The notes under the pieces were generated by a model. The model saw only the letters and a list, made by a program, of their open reading frames with translations, had not been told where the DNA came from and made no database searches. DNA of 64,000 nucleotides from Girardinichthys multiradiatus. Its lineage: Eukaryota > Chordata > Actinopteri > Cyprinodontiformes > Goodeidae. How positions within the stretch are numbered: position 1 is the first letter of the stretch; every line of letters begins with the position of its first letter. The translations under genes and the position numbers were made by a program. This document shows, in pieces, positions 28,411 through 40,530 of this stretch. The DNA is taken from positions 41,124,147-41,188,146 of the forward strand of contig NC_061797.1 in assembly GCF_021462225.1 (NCBI RefSeq), written 5' to 3'.

Positions 28411-28486
28411 CCCCCAGTATGCCCCCAGGGCCCCCCCAGCTCTGCCCCTAAGTACCGGCAAGGATTTAAAACTACTTTCACCCCTG
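27431..28486. mobile_element. hAT-type non-autonomous transposon with 8-bp target duplication
   Basis: The ends are CAGGGGTGAAAGT (27431-27443) and its exact inverse ACTTTCACCCCTG (28474-28486), both followed inward by CCGGTACT-like sequence. The element is flanked by a perfect 8-bp direct repeat GTTATATA (27423-27430 and 28487-28494). A CAGGGGTG-type terminus with 8-bp duplication is the hAT signature. It is 1,056 bp long with no transposase recognised. The inside has a GC-rich part with a GCGCATGCGC palindrome (27927-27936), a (TA)n run (28,202-28,227) and a (CA)n run (about 28,379-28,398). It inserted just downstream of slc12a4. Confidence 0.9.
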
Positions 28487-28494
28487 GTTATATA

Positions 28495-31208
28495 TCAAAC
28501 ACATGTTTTCATAAACCTGTATTTTGCAATTTGCTCAATGAGTCAGACAAGAACAGCCCAGTCTTATGTCAGACCTCGCTGTTAAAGCAACATTTGTCCA
28601 CTAGATGAGAACCTTATCCACCTTATTCCTTCTCCCCATGAGGCTTTGTGTGAAAAATGTCCTTCTCACACATAAACAAATGCTATCCTGCAGAGCAAAG
28701 GCATAAAAAAAAAACATTTGGGAACATCAACTTTTACCCCTTAAAAGGGCTAATATAATCAGTTCACTCTATTCATCTTTCAACTGGTCTCTGATTATGT
28801 ATACTAGCATATGTAGTTACTTGCTACGATTGGAGAAGCTACAAACAATCAAAAAGTTCTGAGGTGTATTTACTCACAGTAATAATTGCAGCTGTGCTTT
28901 TTTGAAGGAGGCCAGGCACCACCTAAGTTACCTGGATGCAGATGTTGAGGCCTGTCAGACCCTCAATGTCACATTTCAGCTTGGGTTCTAGTCTCACTGT
29001 CAGGTGAAATACAGATCAGGCTGCTCCTGTGATGTGGGAAAAGGGTAGTCTTGTATTCATGCAGCTGCAGCATTATAGAACCCAGAAATAATAATATAGG
29101 GTCACACAATATCAGGAAAACATGTTATTATGACAGCTTGCTAAATAATATTGCAATATCGTAAATAACTTATTCCTGACGTTTTTGTCATAATGAACCT
29201 TACCATCACAGCCAAAAAGTTAGATAAATGATTCTCAATTTATATTAGGGCTTCATGCTATTCTACAATTTATTAAATTATTACTTCAAAAAGCACAGAA
29301 ATGTGGAGAAGCGTTTTGCCAGTCATAAAGGGGTGTGCATTATTTCAAACTTTTTTTAATCTAAAACCATACCTGATGTTCTTTCTGCAGTGAGACTACC
29401 AGGGGAGCTTTAAAATGACATGTTTGTGTGCTTGTGTTTATAGAAACCATTCAAAAATACCATCAAACATTTTTAAAGTACAGTTAGCTACGTTTAAACA
29501 GCTACAAAAAAAACAAAAAAAAAAACAGAAAACAGTATTAACATTCAGTAACTTTCAGAATTTTATTCAATTCAATTCAATTCAAATATACTTTATTAAG
29601 CCCAAAGGGAAATTAAACAAATTATGAAATGTGGTTGCCAGAATCCTTTCTACAACACCACCAGGAATAAATTGGATAATGTAAATAATGCATTAGATTG
29701 ACAGATCTTTTTGCAAATAGTTTTCTGAGAGGGCAACATTGACTGCAAGCAACCCTTTCACAATAAGGTTACTTAATGAAAAAATGCAGCAGAGATTTTT
29801 TCAGACATGTATAGGCTTGAAATCGTGTGAAAGGCCTTAAATTAATATTCCACATCCATGTATGACTTATAACTGTTTCACTTTAGGATGGGAGTCACTG
29901 CAGCAGATAGAACAACAGTTCAAATTGCTCAGATAGCATATTTTGATTCATAAAAGTATTTTCTTTATAAAGGATATTTTATTTATTCCTCTCAAGAAAA
30001 AACATATTTATACTATTTATTTTCTGAATATCCCCCCCTGATGTTACAGATACAGTTGCTAGAACTTATTACTACATTGCCTGATGTTGTGTGCAAACAA
30101 ACGTGTGAACATGCAAACAAAGAATTATGATTCATGTTTTTGCAGAGATATTTCTGCTGTTAGAGATGACAGAAAAGCTGCTTTTCCATAAGTTTTATTA
30201 GTACGTTTATTTTGCAAATGTAGAAAATTTAATGGTGACAAGTAGTATGGTATAATTTAAAGAGGCTTATCTTTTAGGAGCTTGTGTACAAGGTTTTCAT
30301 TGTATTTATATTACAATTTCTGATTTGCAACTGCCACTTAAATCACTTTCCATTGTATAAATAGCTGCATTTTTTTCAATTTTCTACAGTCCAAAAACTG
30401 TTAATTTCTTACAATGAGGTACCCAAGGAAATTGATACTAAATGAATTAGAAATTAGAGATATTAAACTATTCTCAGATACATATTTCTTGCTTATTTAA
30501 ACTTTTTCTCTAATAATAATAATTAGTCTCTTTAACCAGTATGTGCACAAGGGAACATCTATTTTAATAATTATTAAATGTTTGAACAAATTTCTTTTTT
30601 TTTGTTTCCTTTTTTGCAAATTTCAAATAAGTGGCAAAATATTCTTCCGTTAAGCACACAAAAACACAGCTCAGTGTATTCATTCAGTTCAAGTGGAATA
30701 GTATATATACATATTTTTGCTGCAATTGTCTCTCAAAGTAAACATTAGACGGGCTTCAAAAGATCACATTTGTAGTACTGACTTTTTCTTTAACGTGTTA
30801 TGTCGTAGCTGTGGGGTTGTATAAAGATAGGTACAATCACTCTAATAAAGTATCAAGTTTTTACAGAGTTGATCCAAGTCTCAGTTGTCCTGCATTTTGT
30901 TTTTCCACTGTGCAAATAATGTATGGATTGGCAAAATTCTGCATCCAAAGTTCTGTAAATGTGTTCTATGTCATTAAGATTTAAAGAATGCCTACCCTAA
31001 TTTGAATAACGACCTGCAGTTACATCAGTATAAGCAATAAAATCTATCTCTCTCTCTCTATATATGTATATATATATATATATTTGTCAAGCACAAAATA
31101 ATAGTAGGATAATGTGAATATCTACCTACATTTACCTATAATGCACTTAAGGTCTCATCCTTCATGTAGATATTAAAAAAATTGAACTAAAGAAGAAATG
31201 AAAAGCAT
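28495..31208. other. Intergenic DNA between convergent slc12a4 and dpep2
   Basis: No gene recognised. The segment contains the 3' flanks of both neighbours, a retroposon tail at 29,564-29,615 and a (TC)n/(TA)n microsatellite at about 31,047-31,082. It is otherwise AT-rich. Confidence 0.5.
29564..29615 (-). mobile_element. Retroposon tail, (TTCAA)n plus 'actttatt...cccaaaggg' motif
   Basis: Tandem TTCAA units (29,564-29,586) are followed by 'ACTTTATTAAGCCCAAAGGG' and 'aaatta'. This is the inverse of a common fish LINE/SINE 3' end (aatttcccttggggataaataaagt...). The body upstream of the tail is absent. Confidence 0.5.
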
Positions 31209-34200
31209 TCAGCCAGGCAAGGAAAGGGAGAAAAGCAGAACTAAGCCCAGGTATAACAAATTCAATGATCCCTCCGCTCTTAAGGATGGACTCTGGTTAG
31301 AGGACAATTTTCTCAGGGAAGGATGTTGGAGAACAGATCTGCAGGGGTTCTCAACCTCCTGTAGCGGGATCTCTTCCTCACTTGGCTTCTTCCATCTTAA
31401 ATAATCTCGAACCTGAAAGGCAGAGGGAGAAAACAAAGAGAAAATATTACATATGTGAATATATAATTTTTTATACCTCTGGCTGATTAAGATTAAAATA
31501 TTTTTTTTAGTTGGCCAGCATGTTTCCTCTGACAGTAAGTAACATTTTCGTTTGGACCAGCCGGAATCCCAGCTTAAATACAACATAGAATCATTGCATG
31601 GAGGCAAAGATTATGGTGATGATGACAAGGCCCTCGATCCCCAAAGACTTGGAATGTGTTGGATCATTCTTCCAGGTACACTTGCACACAGTTTTTGAAG
31701 GAACTCGGCAGGTAGGTTATTCCAAACATCTTGGAGAATGAACCATAGATCTTCTGTGGATGTAGGCTTTCTCACTTCCTTCTGTCTCTCCATGTAACCC
31801 AAGACACACTTGATGATGTTGAGATCAGGGCTCTGTCTGGGCAATACCATTACTTCCAGTAATTATTGTTCTTCTTTATGCTGAAGATAGTTTTTTAATG
31901 ACTTTGGCTGTATGCTTGGGTTCGCTCACTTAGCATTTGGTAAATTGATAAAAATAAACAATCATCATTTATATCTCTGAAAGCATAGTGGGATTCCACA
32001 GAGTTCCTATAGAGTCTATAGAGACTATAGAATCCAGCTTACCCCCTCAACTTCCTCAAACACTCGCAGGAAGTTCCTTCGAAGGACATTAGCCAATTCA
32101 TCCTCTGTCCAATTCCTCTTAAGAAGTTCCTGGATTATTACAGGATACTTTGAGACATCTTCTAGTCCCTCAGGAAAGCTATTATAAAAAAAAAAAAAAC
32201 AGATGAAAGAAATTCTATCTTTTGTGTATTCTTCTTTTATTAATTCTATAGATAGATTTTTAGATAGTATAATGATATACAGTTCTCTGCATGCTGTGCA
32301 TACAGGTACATGTCTCACCTATTACCACCATCAAAGTCTCCTCCGATTCCTATCGATTCAGCTCCAATAACCCTCTTAATGTGATCAAAGTGGTCTGTTT
32401 AAACAGTTGAAACCAAGAATAAACTCAAGTATCAGAAGTTTTAATGCCACATTTAAAAACATATGCAATCAAAAAGGATAATTTACCAGCCAGATGAAAA
32501 ACATTAGCCTCGCTCTTGCACGAAACAAAAGGGCTGTAAAAATTCACCATGATCAACCCTCGGTTTTTTTTCTGAAACACAGCACAAACACTGATACTAC
32601 CAAGTAGTATAAAGAAGTATTGCCAACGAATCCTAGACATGTTTGTGTTTCATTTACATTCAGTAAAACTGTACTTGCATTGATAAATAAGGTCAAAGCA
32701 GAAGTCTGTGTGTTGTGTCAGCCTCTGTATAAGCAAACAGAGGCATTTGACATAATGAGAAACATGCCATGTCAAGATGTGTAATAGCAGCATAAGGGTG
32801 GTATTACCCTGAGGTACTAGTCATGCCTTTGTAACAGCAAAGTAAAAATTAGGAGAGAGCTATAATCTTTCCTATTGATCAGAATTTATCCATATCCAGT
32901 TTTAAAGACAGGCAAAATAATTGGCTACAAAGTTTTAATTGCTTTGGCTTATAATATCACAATGCATGTTCTAATGTTAAATAAATATTTAGAATAATAC
33001 AAAGATTAAGAAAAAAGACATTGGAGTTCAGCAGAAGAAACTCAAAACTTTAAACCCGTTATGCTGACACAGAGAAGCGTGTGCCCCAAGGACAACGGTT
33101 GGCATATGCTGAAATATAATGGGATCCCTGTGAATGTGTGTGTATATGCAAGAGCGCCAAAGGCACACAAACCTTAATGGCTGGCAGAAGATCTAAAAGT
33201 CAGACACAGGAAGCACATTTAGATGGGAGTGATTATTTAAAGTCTGAACCTCCTACAAGTGTTTGCTTGAGCTTATCATGGCGTACATTAAAGAAGTATC
33301 AGAAAAACCTTGTTAAAAAGACTTGTTAATGCTTATCAAGTATGCAAAGATTCCAAAATAATTTTCAAAAAGTTTGGACTTGAAATAACGAAACTCAGTT
33401 CCAAAGTTCTGGTGCAGTTGACCAAAAAAAAAAAAAAAACAGGACATTAACAGAAATTTCTGAAAGCTAGTAAAAATCATCAATAATTACTAGCGCAAAA
33501 CATTTATCATTTAAAAAATTATGCTTGAATGCCTATCCAGATGATAAATATATAAATACTGTTTATGGAAGTATATGAAAACTTCCCATGGTTTATATAA
33601 AGGTTGAAGTGTGTTGATCACTATCATTTTGGCCAATGTACACTGACATCTATGGTTCCAAACTCTTCAATTTTGCTATGAAGAGTGATTAAGGACCTTA
33701 TTTTGTGTAAAAACTAATTTATTCTGCAGGATGTTGTTTTTATGATAGAAATCTGCTTGCAGATGTTCTATGATGTTGGCACTAACCAACAAACCACAGA
33801 TGATTCAGCAAACATTGTTTCTCACCAAATCGTGAAGCAGCCAGTCTGGTACATTACGACTGTGGTTACAGATCGTGTAGGAGGACGAATGGCTGAAAAT
33901 GACTGGAGCCTTTGAATGCTTCAGAACAGCTGAAGCAGTGCCCCAAGACGTGTGGGAAATATCCACTATCATTCCCAGTCTGTTCATCTCATCCACCACA
34001 GCCTGAAAAAAAGTGAAAAAAACATTTGAAATCCATTTAAATTACCATTTACATATCAGGAAAAGGAAGAAAATGGAATAATCAGTCACAGTACATCAAT
34101 AGAAGGTTAGAGACCACACATGTGAACACTCTGTTATTGATATCTAAAGGAAGTCCTACATTCTGAAGTTCATAGGTCCAGCTAAGCAAATAAATATATA

Positions 34201-36035
34201 CCACAGACATCTACAACCCCTTTCATTATAAACAAAACCACTATTCACTTTTTCTTCCTACTTTTCAAATAGAAACAAATCGCAACAAATTTGAAAAACA
34301 CAACTTAATATCCGCAGGTTATATTCCCTCAATTTGATTAGGTAAATATGGTGAAAATAAACTGCATGCAAGCTGTGTGGGATGTGATAAATGACAGATT
34401 GCTACGGTTACTCCCACTAAAGTTTAACCTTACCTTTCCAAATGTTGTCAGGCTGTTATTGTGTCTTATAAAGACATCATAAAATGTTGAAGATGATTCA
34501 GCCCTGCATCAAAAGGCAAATATAGATTAATATGAAGGTGGGAAGCAAAAGACTACTGATTATCTTGATATGATATACACCCTAAAGACAAGAAATCTAA
34601 TGTTTTGAATTTTGCTGTTAATTGCACATAGTATATTGCATGCTTTTTAGATTACCAGGGAGTATTGCATGAATGAGTGAGGGACATGGAGCGGACTCCA
34701 AGCAGATAAAACATGCGCAGTGCTGGAAGGCTGCTATCAATGGAGTGGCCACCTTCAATACTTATCAGACAAGCAATTTTTTTATTCATCGCAGAAGCCC
34801 TCAGTTCTGCAAAGACAGACATGCTTTTACAATTCAAAAAAGCACTCATTGCATCTGTTCTTTCATTAATTAGGAAAAGTAACATTTGGTACAAGCCCTG
34901 TAACATATGGATAAGGAATCAATAAGAAAATCAGTAAGTCTTGGGCTCTTTAACAAGAGAATGAGTACTATACCCTGAGTGGAAGTGACCAGTTCAAAGT
35001 CAGGGAATTCGGTGCACATACGTCTGACAACATCTATTTGTTCCAAAGTCAGCCGCACAGCATCCATCTTCTGTGCCCCACACAGAACATAGACTGCAAA
35101 CATCTGAAAAAGGGAAGTGGATGTCAAACAAAAAAACAAGAATTGTTTATTAAAAGCTACTCTACTGGATTGAGAAATAGTAATAATAATAGTGTGGAGT
35201 ACAATGAACTCATTGCTATGTTCTAGAAACTAGTTTCAGATGATTTGAACTTTGTAACATGGTGCATTATCCTGCTGCAAGTAGGCCTTAGAAGATGAGA
35301 AAACTTTAGTCATAATGGAATGGACACCATAAGCAACAATGCTCAAGTAGTCTGTGATGTTTAATGATGCGTAATTAGTGCTAAGGGTACTAAAAAATAT
35401 CCCCCACACCATTAACGCAACCACCAAAACAGGCATTTCCATCCACACAACTGCTGCCAACTGGTATTTTCTCTTTTTTTGGTCCATCTTAGAGATGGCT
35501 GTGCATTAAAAATCACAGCAAAATCACATCAGATTAGCTGCGATTAGCTTTGAACTACTCAATCATGCCACCTTCAAAGTCACTTTACAATTTGTGTTAA
35601 AAAGGAATTGTAGCTATAAGGTGAATGCCAGTGAATGCACATACAGGCTGTATGCACAAAAACCATGTCACAAATGCTGATTCAGTTAAGCCCTGAAGTA
35701 CCTGTGTCTGTACATGGCCTGCTCTGAGGCGGGAGATGTCAGTGGCCACTTTGTTGAGATGGGTCAGATTGATCTTGCTCAGTTTATTGTTGTGAAGGAT
35801 CCTCAGCTGGAGCGCTATATCATTATGACTTCAGCGAGCAGAAGGAAGAGTAGGGAGAACATCATTTTAATCTGATTTTAGCCACTCATTTCCAAGATTG
35901 ATAATTTCTGTGTAGGATTAACACATATGCACCCATTACCCGTCAATAAGAGGGTATTTGTATGTCAAGTTGTGTGCCCTTTCCTTTTCAGCGTATCCAG
36001 ATATGAAGCGGCACAAAGAGAAAGCCAGCAGAGCT
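31209..36035 (-). CDS. dpep2: Membrane dipeptidase, DPEP2-like (5' end incomplete)
   Basis: Zn-dependent GPI-anchored dipeptidase; the family hydrolyses dipeptides, cystinyl-bis-glycine and leukotriene D4 at the cell surface. Exons in transcript order: 36035?-35940, 35828-35702, 35103-34974, 34806-34656, 34503-34434, 34002-33826, 32571-32487, 32394-32319, 32178-32043, 31412-31209 (stop). All phases agree. Catalytic blocks: HND (exon starting 35828), '[13 protein letters not shown]', 'VDISHTSWG', 'VIFSHSSSY', 'SRNVPD' and 'GIGGDFDG', so every metal ligand and the substrate arginine are kept. The C-terminus ends in a 19-residue hydrophobic tail ([19 protein letters not shown]) fitting a GPI signal. 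About 416 residues are accounted for, close to family size. The first listed exon encodes '...[12 protein letters not shown]'. Its acceptor at 36036 is tentative and the start-codon exon was not found. Position next to slc12a4 matches the human SLC12A4-DPEP3-DPEP2 order. Confidence 0.9.
31600..31930 (-). mobile_element. Tc1-like transposase C-terminal remnant in dpep2 intron
   Basis: A 79-codon - strand frame (31611-31850) starts '[20 protein letters not shown]', equivalent to the PAQSPDLNPIENLW block around the last catalytic glutamate. It continues through '[20 protein letters not shown]' and a SVPGRM block equivalent to SMPRR. The glutamate position has become lysine (NIIK), so it is inactive. 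It lies between the last two dpep2 exons and is not part of the gene. Confidence 0.7.
32572..33825. other. dpep2 intron, no further feature
   Basis: AT-rich intron between the '[13 protein letters not shown]' exon and the '[12 protein letters not shown]' exon. An A17 run is present near 33,423-33,439. The open frame reaching 32,640 is intron read-through and contributes no exon. Confidence 0.5.
35226..35600 (-). mobile_element. Tc1-like transposase remnant in dpep2 intron
   Basis: The - strand frame 35236-35487 reads '[20 protein letters not shown]', then a degraded '[11 protein letters not shown]' and '[20 protein letters not shown]', which keeps the second catalytic aspartate (QQDNAPC). 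The better copy at 39,581-40,530 has the same 'SSDSYFQQDNAPCH' and 'MVWGYFLGTL' blocks, so both belong to one family. Several frame breaks are present. Confidence 0.7.
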
Positions 36036-37140
36036 CTGAGAGAGAGCATACAAAGGCTGCATGAAGCACCTAATATAGTTTTTCTACAAGACATTTCTGA
36101 GGAGAGAAACACCACATGGGCATGTCAGTTATTTTTGACCACAAATGTTACAGCTGTATGATCAAAAAACACACAAAGAAAATAACATCAAATAGTGAAT
36201 GTATTCAAAACTCAGCTTTAATTTGAATATACCTTAGAGTTTATAAAACGTTAATACAATGGTATTTATAAACATATTAAGACCATTTTATAAAGAGCCT
36301 ATCACATGCTTGTTTAGGTTACATGCATCCACACTAATTAAAATGGCAAAAAAGAGTTAACAATTCCTTCTTAAGAGAGGAGTAATTTATATGCATCGCC
36401 ATAATCGGCTAAATATAAGAACAGTTCATTCAAACTACAGCCACAATCTTACCAGACCGGCACCTGTGAACCTGTTGACTGTCTTGTTGACAAATCGTTC
36501 GATCCGTCTAGCTCTCCGCTCCGTATTAATAAAGAGCGCACAATGCAAACATAGCAGAAGAGTCTGTTGCGTTCAAATGCGATCTGAAAAAGTGCAATAT
36601 GATTGGGTCCGGTTTTACTTGACGCAGATAGAAAACTCTAAATTTGTTTATGATCATTAGCATTTGCAACGTAAGCACAGACGGTAATTAAAGTAATGCT
36701 GGAGACATTAAAGTTGGAGTTTGCAAAGTCAAAACGTGCTTTTGTTCAACTTTCACCACTTCTTCACGAAACAAGGAATTAACACCACCTGCTGCTCGAA
36801 ACAAGAATAGCGATTTTTACAATCAAACTACTACCACATCTAAGGTAACAAGACACACTTTATCCATAAAGGAAAGATTTAAAATTTGCACACGTTGTTA
36901 AAACCTGTAAAGTAACATGCCACAAGGAAATGTCAGCAAACATGTATATTACCTATGTCGGAAGTCGAAATAAGAAACAAAGCTTACGGAAACTTTGCAA
37001 AAAAAAAAAAAAAAAAAAAGCATTTTGGTCAGCTTTGCTTGATCAAAGAGAGAATATTGATATTTAAAGGGAATGTACTGTTTTTAATACAGGAATGTTA
37101 TGTTGTGTCTTTGTGATTGTGCAATCGCTGTATCCAAACA
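36036..37140. other. Upstream flank of dpep2, no gene recognised
   Basis: The missing dpep2 signal-peptide exon and promoter probably lie here or further right, but no convincing start exon was found. An A21 run sits at 36,999-37,019. A + strand 89-codon frame (36391-36660) has no recognisable domain. Confidence 0.45.
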
Positions 37141-37144
37141 TGCA

Positions 37145-37345
37145 GTGCATCGCAAATATTTTCACCTCTCTTGGCATTTTTCATGTTTTGTTGCCTCACA
37201 ACCTGGAATTCAAATAGATTGAGAGTTTACATAACTCAGTTTACAGAAGATGTCCTAATGTTTTTGTGATGCACACAACAAATAGGACAAAATAACAGAA
37301 ATCCTATGCATAACTGTGGCCCCACCCCCCAAAAAACTACTTTGA
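37145..37345. mobile_element. Tc1-like terminal remnant
   Basis: 'GCAGTGCATCGCAAATATTT', 'tcatgttttgttgcctcaca' and 'acctggaattcaaatagatt' match the terminal region of a common fish Tc1-like family (a cagtgcatccgaaaagtattca-type end). No transposase follows. Confidence 0.45.
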
Positions 37346-37484
37346 AGAGCTAACTTTTGCGGCAGTTCCAGCTGCAAGTTGCTTTGCAGAAGTCTCTATG
37401 AGCCTGCTACATCTTGCCACTGGTATTTTTGCCTGTTACTCAAGGCAAAACTACTGCAGTTCCTTCATGTTGGGTGGTTTTTGT

Positions 37485-38296
37485 TTGTGAACAGCGATAC
37501 TCGTCTTTCGCTTCATCCAGGACCGGGTCGCAGGGGCAGCAGAATCAGTAGAGACACCCAGACATCCCTCTTCCCAGACACCTCCTCCAGCTCCTCTGGG
37601 GGAAGCCCAAGGCGTTCCCAGGCCAGCCGAGATACATACAGTAGTCCCTCCAGCGTGTCCTGGGCAGTCCCCTGGGCCTCCTCCCGGTGGGACGTGCCTG
37701 GAACACCTCCCGGGGAAGGCGTCCAGGAGGCATCCGGTATAGATGCCCAAGCCATCTCAACTAGCTCCTCTTGATGTGAAGGAGCAGCTGCTCTACTCAG
37801 AACATCTCCCAGATGGCCGAGCTCCTCACCCTATCTCTAAAGGAGTGCCCGCCCACCCAACAGAAGAAGCTCATTTCAGCCACTTGTATCCGGGATCTTG
37901 TTCTTCGGTCATGACCCCAAGTTTATGGCCATAGGTGAGGGTAGAGACGTAGACCGACTGGTAAATCGAGAGCTTCGCTTTTCGGCTCAGCTCTTTCTTG
38001 ACCACAACGGACCGGCACAGCGTCCTCATTACTCCAGCAACCGCACTGATCCGTCTGTCAATCTCCCACTCCATTCTCCCCTCACTCGTGCACAAGACCC
38101 CTAGATACTTGAACTCCTCCACTTGAGGCAGGAATTCCCCTCCAACCTGAAGAGGAAAAGCCCCCCTTTTCCAGTCTAGAACCATGGCCTCGGACTTGGA
38201 GGAGCTGATCGTCATCACAGCCGCTTCACACTCGGCTGCGAACCGCCCCAGTGCATGCTGTAGGTTTTGACTAGAGGGGGCCAGCAGGACCACATA
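37485..38296 (-). mobile_element. Non-LTR retrotransposon 3' fragment (RT C-terminal region)
   Basis: On the - strand, 38332-37871 encodes 'NLQHALGRFAAECEAAVM', 'SSSKSEAMVLDWKRGAFPLQ', 'VEEFKYLGVLCTSEGRMEWE' and 'SRKAKLSIYQSVYVSTLTYG', the distal RT and thumb. After a gap or frame break, 37760-37513 encodes 'MRWLGHLYRMPPGRLP', 'PRTRWRDY' and 'LLPLRPGPG', the C-terminal end of the same ORF. Three frames are needed, so it is dead. The element is 5'-truncated where the Tc1-like element at 38305 begins. Clade (RTE-like versus L1/Tx1-like) is not decided. Confidence 0.75.
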
Positions 38297-38304
38297 TATA
38301 TATA

Positions 38305-39563
38305 CAGGGGTTGGACAATGAAACTGAAACATCTGATTTTAGACCACAATAATTTATTAGTATGGTGTAGGGCCTCCTTTTGCGGCCAATTCAGCGTCAA
38401 TTCGTCTTGGGAATGACATATACAAGTCCTGCACAGTGGTCAGAGAGATTTTAAGACATTCTTCTTGCAGGATAGTGGCCAGGTCACTACGTGATACTGG
38501 TGGAGGAAAACGTTTACCTGACTCCAAAACACCCCAAAGTGGCTCAATAATATTTAGATCTGGTGACTGTGCAGGCCATGGGAGATGTTCAACTTCACTT
38601 TCATGTTCATCAAACCAATATTTCACCAGTCTTGCTGTGTGTATTGGTGCATTGTCATCCTGATACACGGCACCACCTTCAGGATACAATGTTTGAACCA
38701 TTGGATGCACATGGTCCTCAAGAATGGTTCGGTAGTCCTTGGCAGTGACACGCCATCTAGCATAAGTATTGGGCCAAGGGAATGCCATGATATGGCAGCC
38801 CAAACCATCACTGATCCACGCCCATGCTTCACTCTGGGCAACTGTCTGGGTGGTACGCTTCTTTGGGGCTTCTCCACACCGTAACTCTCCCGGATGTGGG
38901 GAAAACAGTAAAGGTGGACTCATCAGAGAACAATACATGTTTCACATTGTCCACAGCCCAAGATTTGCGCTCCTTGCACCCTTGAAACCGACGTTTGGCA
39001 TTGGCATGAGTGACCAAAGGTTTGGCTATAGCAGCCCAGCTGTGTATATTGACCCTGTGGAGCTCCCGACGGACAGTTCTGGTGGAAACACGAGAGTTGA
39101 GATGCACATTTAATTCTGCCGTGATTTGGGCAGCCGTTGTTTTATGTTTTTTGGATACAATCCGGGTTAGAACCCGAACATCCCTTTCAGACAGCTTCCT
39201 CTTGCATCCACAGTTAATCCTGTTGGATGTAGTTCGTCCTTCTTGGTGGTATGCTGACATTACCCTGGATACCGTGGCTCTTGATACATCACAAAGACTT
39301 GCTGTCTTGGTCACAGATGCGCCAGCAAGACGTGCACCAACAATTTGTCCTCTTTTGAACTCTGGTATGTCACCCATAATGTTGTGTGCATTTCAATATT
39401 TTGAGCAAAACTGTGCTCTTACCCTGTTAATTGAACCTTCACACTCTGATCTTACTGGTGCAATGTGCAATCAATGAAGACTGGCTACCAGGCTGGTCCA
39501 ATTTAGCCATGAAACCTCCCACACTAAAATGACAGGTGTTTCAGTTTCATTGTCCAACCCCTG
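38305..39563 (-). mobile_element. Near-complete Tc1-like transposon with TA target duplication
   Basis: 31-bp terminal inverted repeats at 38305-38335 and 39533-39563 start CAGGGGTTGGACAATGAAAC and differ at one position. TA dinucleotides flank both ends (38303-38304 and 39564-39565). The length is 1,259 bp. The - strand transposase begins at 39377 (MGDIPEFKRG) with a paired-like DNA-binding domain. It keeps the first catalytic D ('HVLFSDESTF'), the second ('YQDDNAPIHT') and the glutamate ('SPDLNIIEPLWGV'), and ends at 38357 (GGPTPY). Two frame changes between about 38,880 and 38,770 break the ORF, so it cannot make active enzyme, although its ends look mobilisable. Confidence 0.93.
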
Positions 39564-39580
39564 TATATACATACACATAT

Positions 39581-40530
39581 ACTCACCGGCCACTTTATTA
39601 GGCACACCTTACTAGTACCGGGTTGGACCCCTTTTGCCTTCAGTACTGCCTTAATCCTTCATGGCATAGATTCAACAAAGTACTGGAAACATTCCTCAGA
39701 GAGTTTACTCCATATTGACATGATAGCATCACACAGATGCTGCAGATTTGTCAGCTGCATATCCATGATGCAAATCTCCCGTTCCACCACATCCCAAAGA
39801 TGCTCTATTGGACTGAGATGTGGTGACTGTGGAGGCCATTTGAGTACGTTGAACCCATTGTGATGTTCAAGAAACCAGTCTGTGATGATTCGTATTTGAT
39901 GACATGGCGCGTTATCCTGCTGGAAGTAACTATCAGAAGATGGGTACACTGTGGTCATAAAGGGACGGACATGGTCAGCAACAATACTCAGGTAGGCTGT
40001 GGCGTTGACACAATGCTCAATTGGTACTAAGGGGCCCAAAGTGTGCCAAGAAAATATCCCCACACCATTACACCACCACTACCAGCCTGAACCGTTGATA
40101 CAAGGCAGGATGGATCCATGCTTTCATGTTGTTGACACCAAATTCTGACCCTACCATCTGAATGTCGCAGCAGAAATCGAGAGTCATCAGACCAGGAAAC
40201 GTTATTCCACAGAACTGCCCTCACTGGATATTTTCTCTTTTTCGGACCTTTCTCTGTAAACCCTAGAGATGGTAGTGCGTAAAAATCCCAGTAGATCAGC
40301 AGTGTCTGAAATACTCAGACCAGCCCGTCTGGCACCAACAACCATGTCATGTTCAAAGTCACTTAAATCACTTTTCTTCCCCATTCTGATGCTTGGTTTA
40401 AACTGCAGCAGATCGTCTTGACCATGTCTACATTCCTAAATGCATTGAGTTGCTGCCATGTGATTGGCTGATTAGATATTTGCGTTAACGAACAGTTGGA
40501 CAGGTGTACCTAATAAAGTGGCCAGTGAGT
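39581..40530 (-). mobile_element. Second Tc1-like transposon, internally degraded
   Basis: 28-bp terminal inverted repeats at 39581-39608 and 40503-40530 begin ACTCACCGGCCACTTTATTA on the left, with two differences between the arms. The - strand transposase pieces are 40384-40202 (helix-turn-helix, 'DTADLLGFLRTTISRVYRER'), 40224-40027 (first D in 'SWSDDSRFLL'; 'GSGGVMVWG') and 40063-39659 (second D in 'YFQQDNAPCHQI'; E in 'SPIEHLWDVV'). They lie in different frames, and part of the region between the DNA-binding and catalytic domains is missing. Only 17 bp of AT-rich DNA separates it from the element at 38305-39563. Confidence 0.9.

Noticed and set aside
32425..32640. A separate small - strand gene starting [10 protein letters not shown]
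   Set aside because: The N-terminal part is intron sequence read into the dpep2 exon at 32571. The following exon phases fit dpep2 only.
35958..36161. 67-codon + strand ORF with a charged helix-like sequence
   Set aside because: Antisense to the dpep2 exon ending PLIDG. The - strand reading continues in phase into the HND exon, so it is preferred.
37379..37774. 131-codon + strand Ser/Pro-rich ORF
   Set aside because: Antisense to the C-terminal end of a non-LTR retrotransposon ORF.
38829..39377. Active Tc1 transposase
   Set aside because: The N-terminal half is open, but two frame changes separate it from the catalytic second half, so no functional enzyme is encoded.
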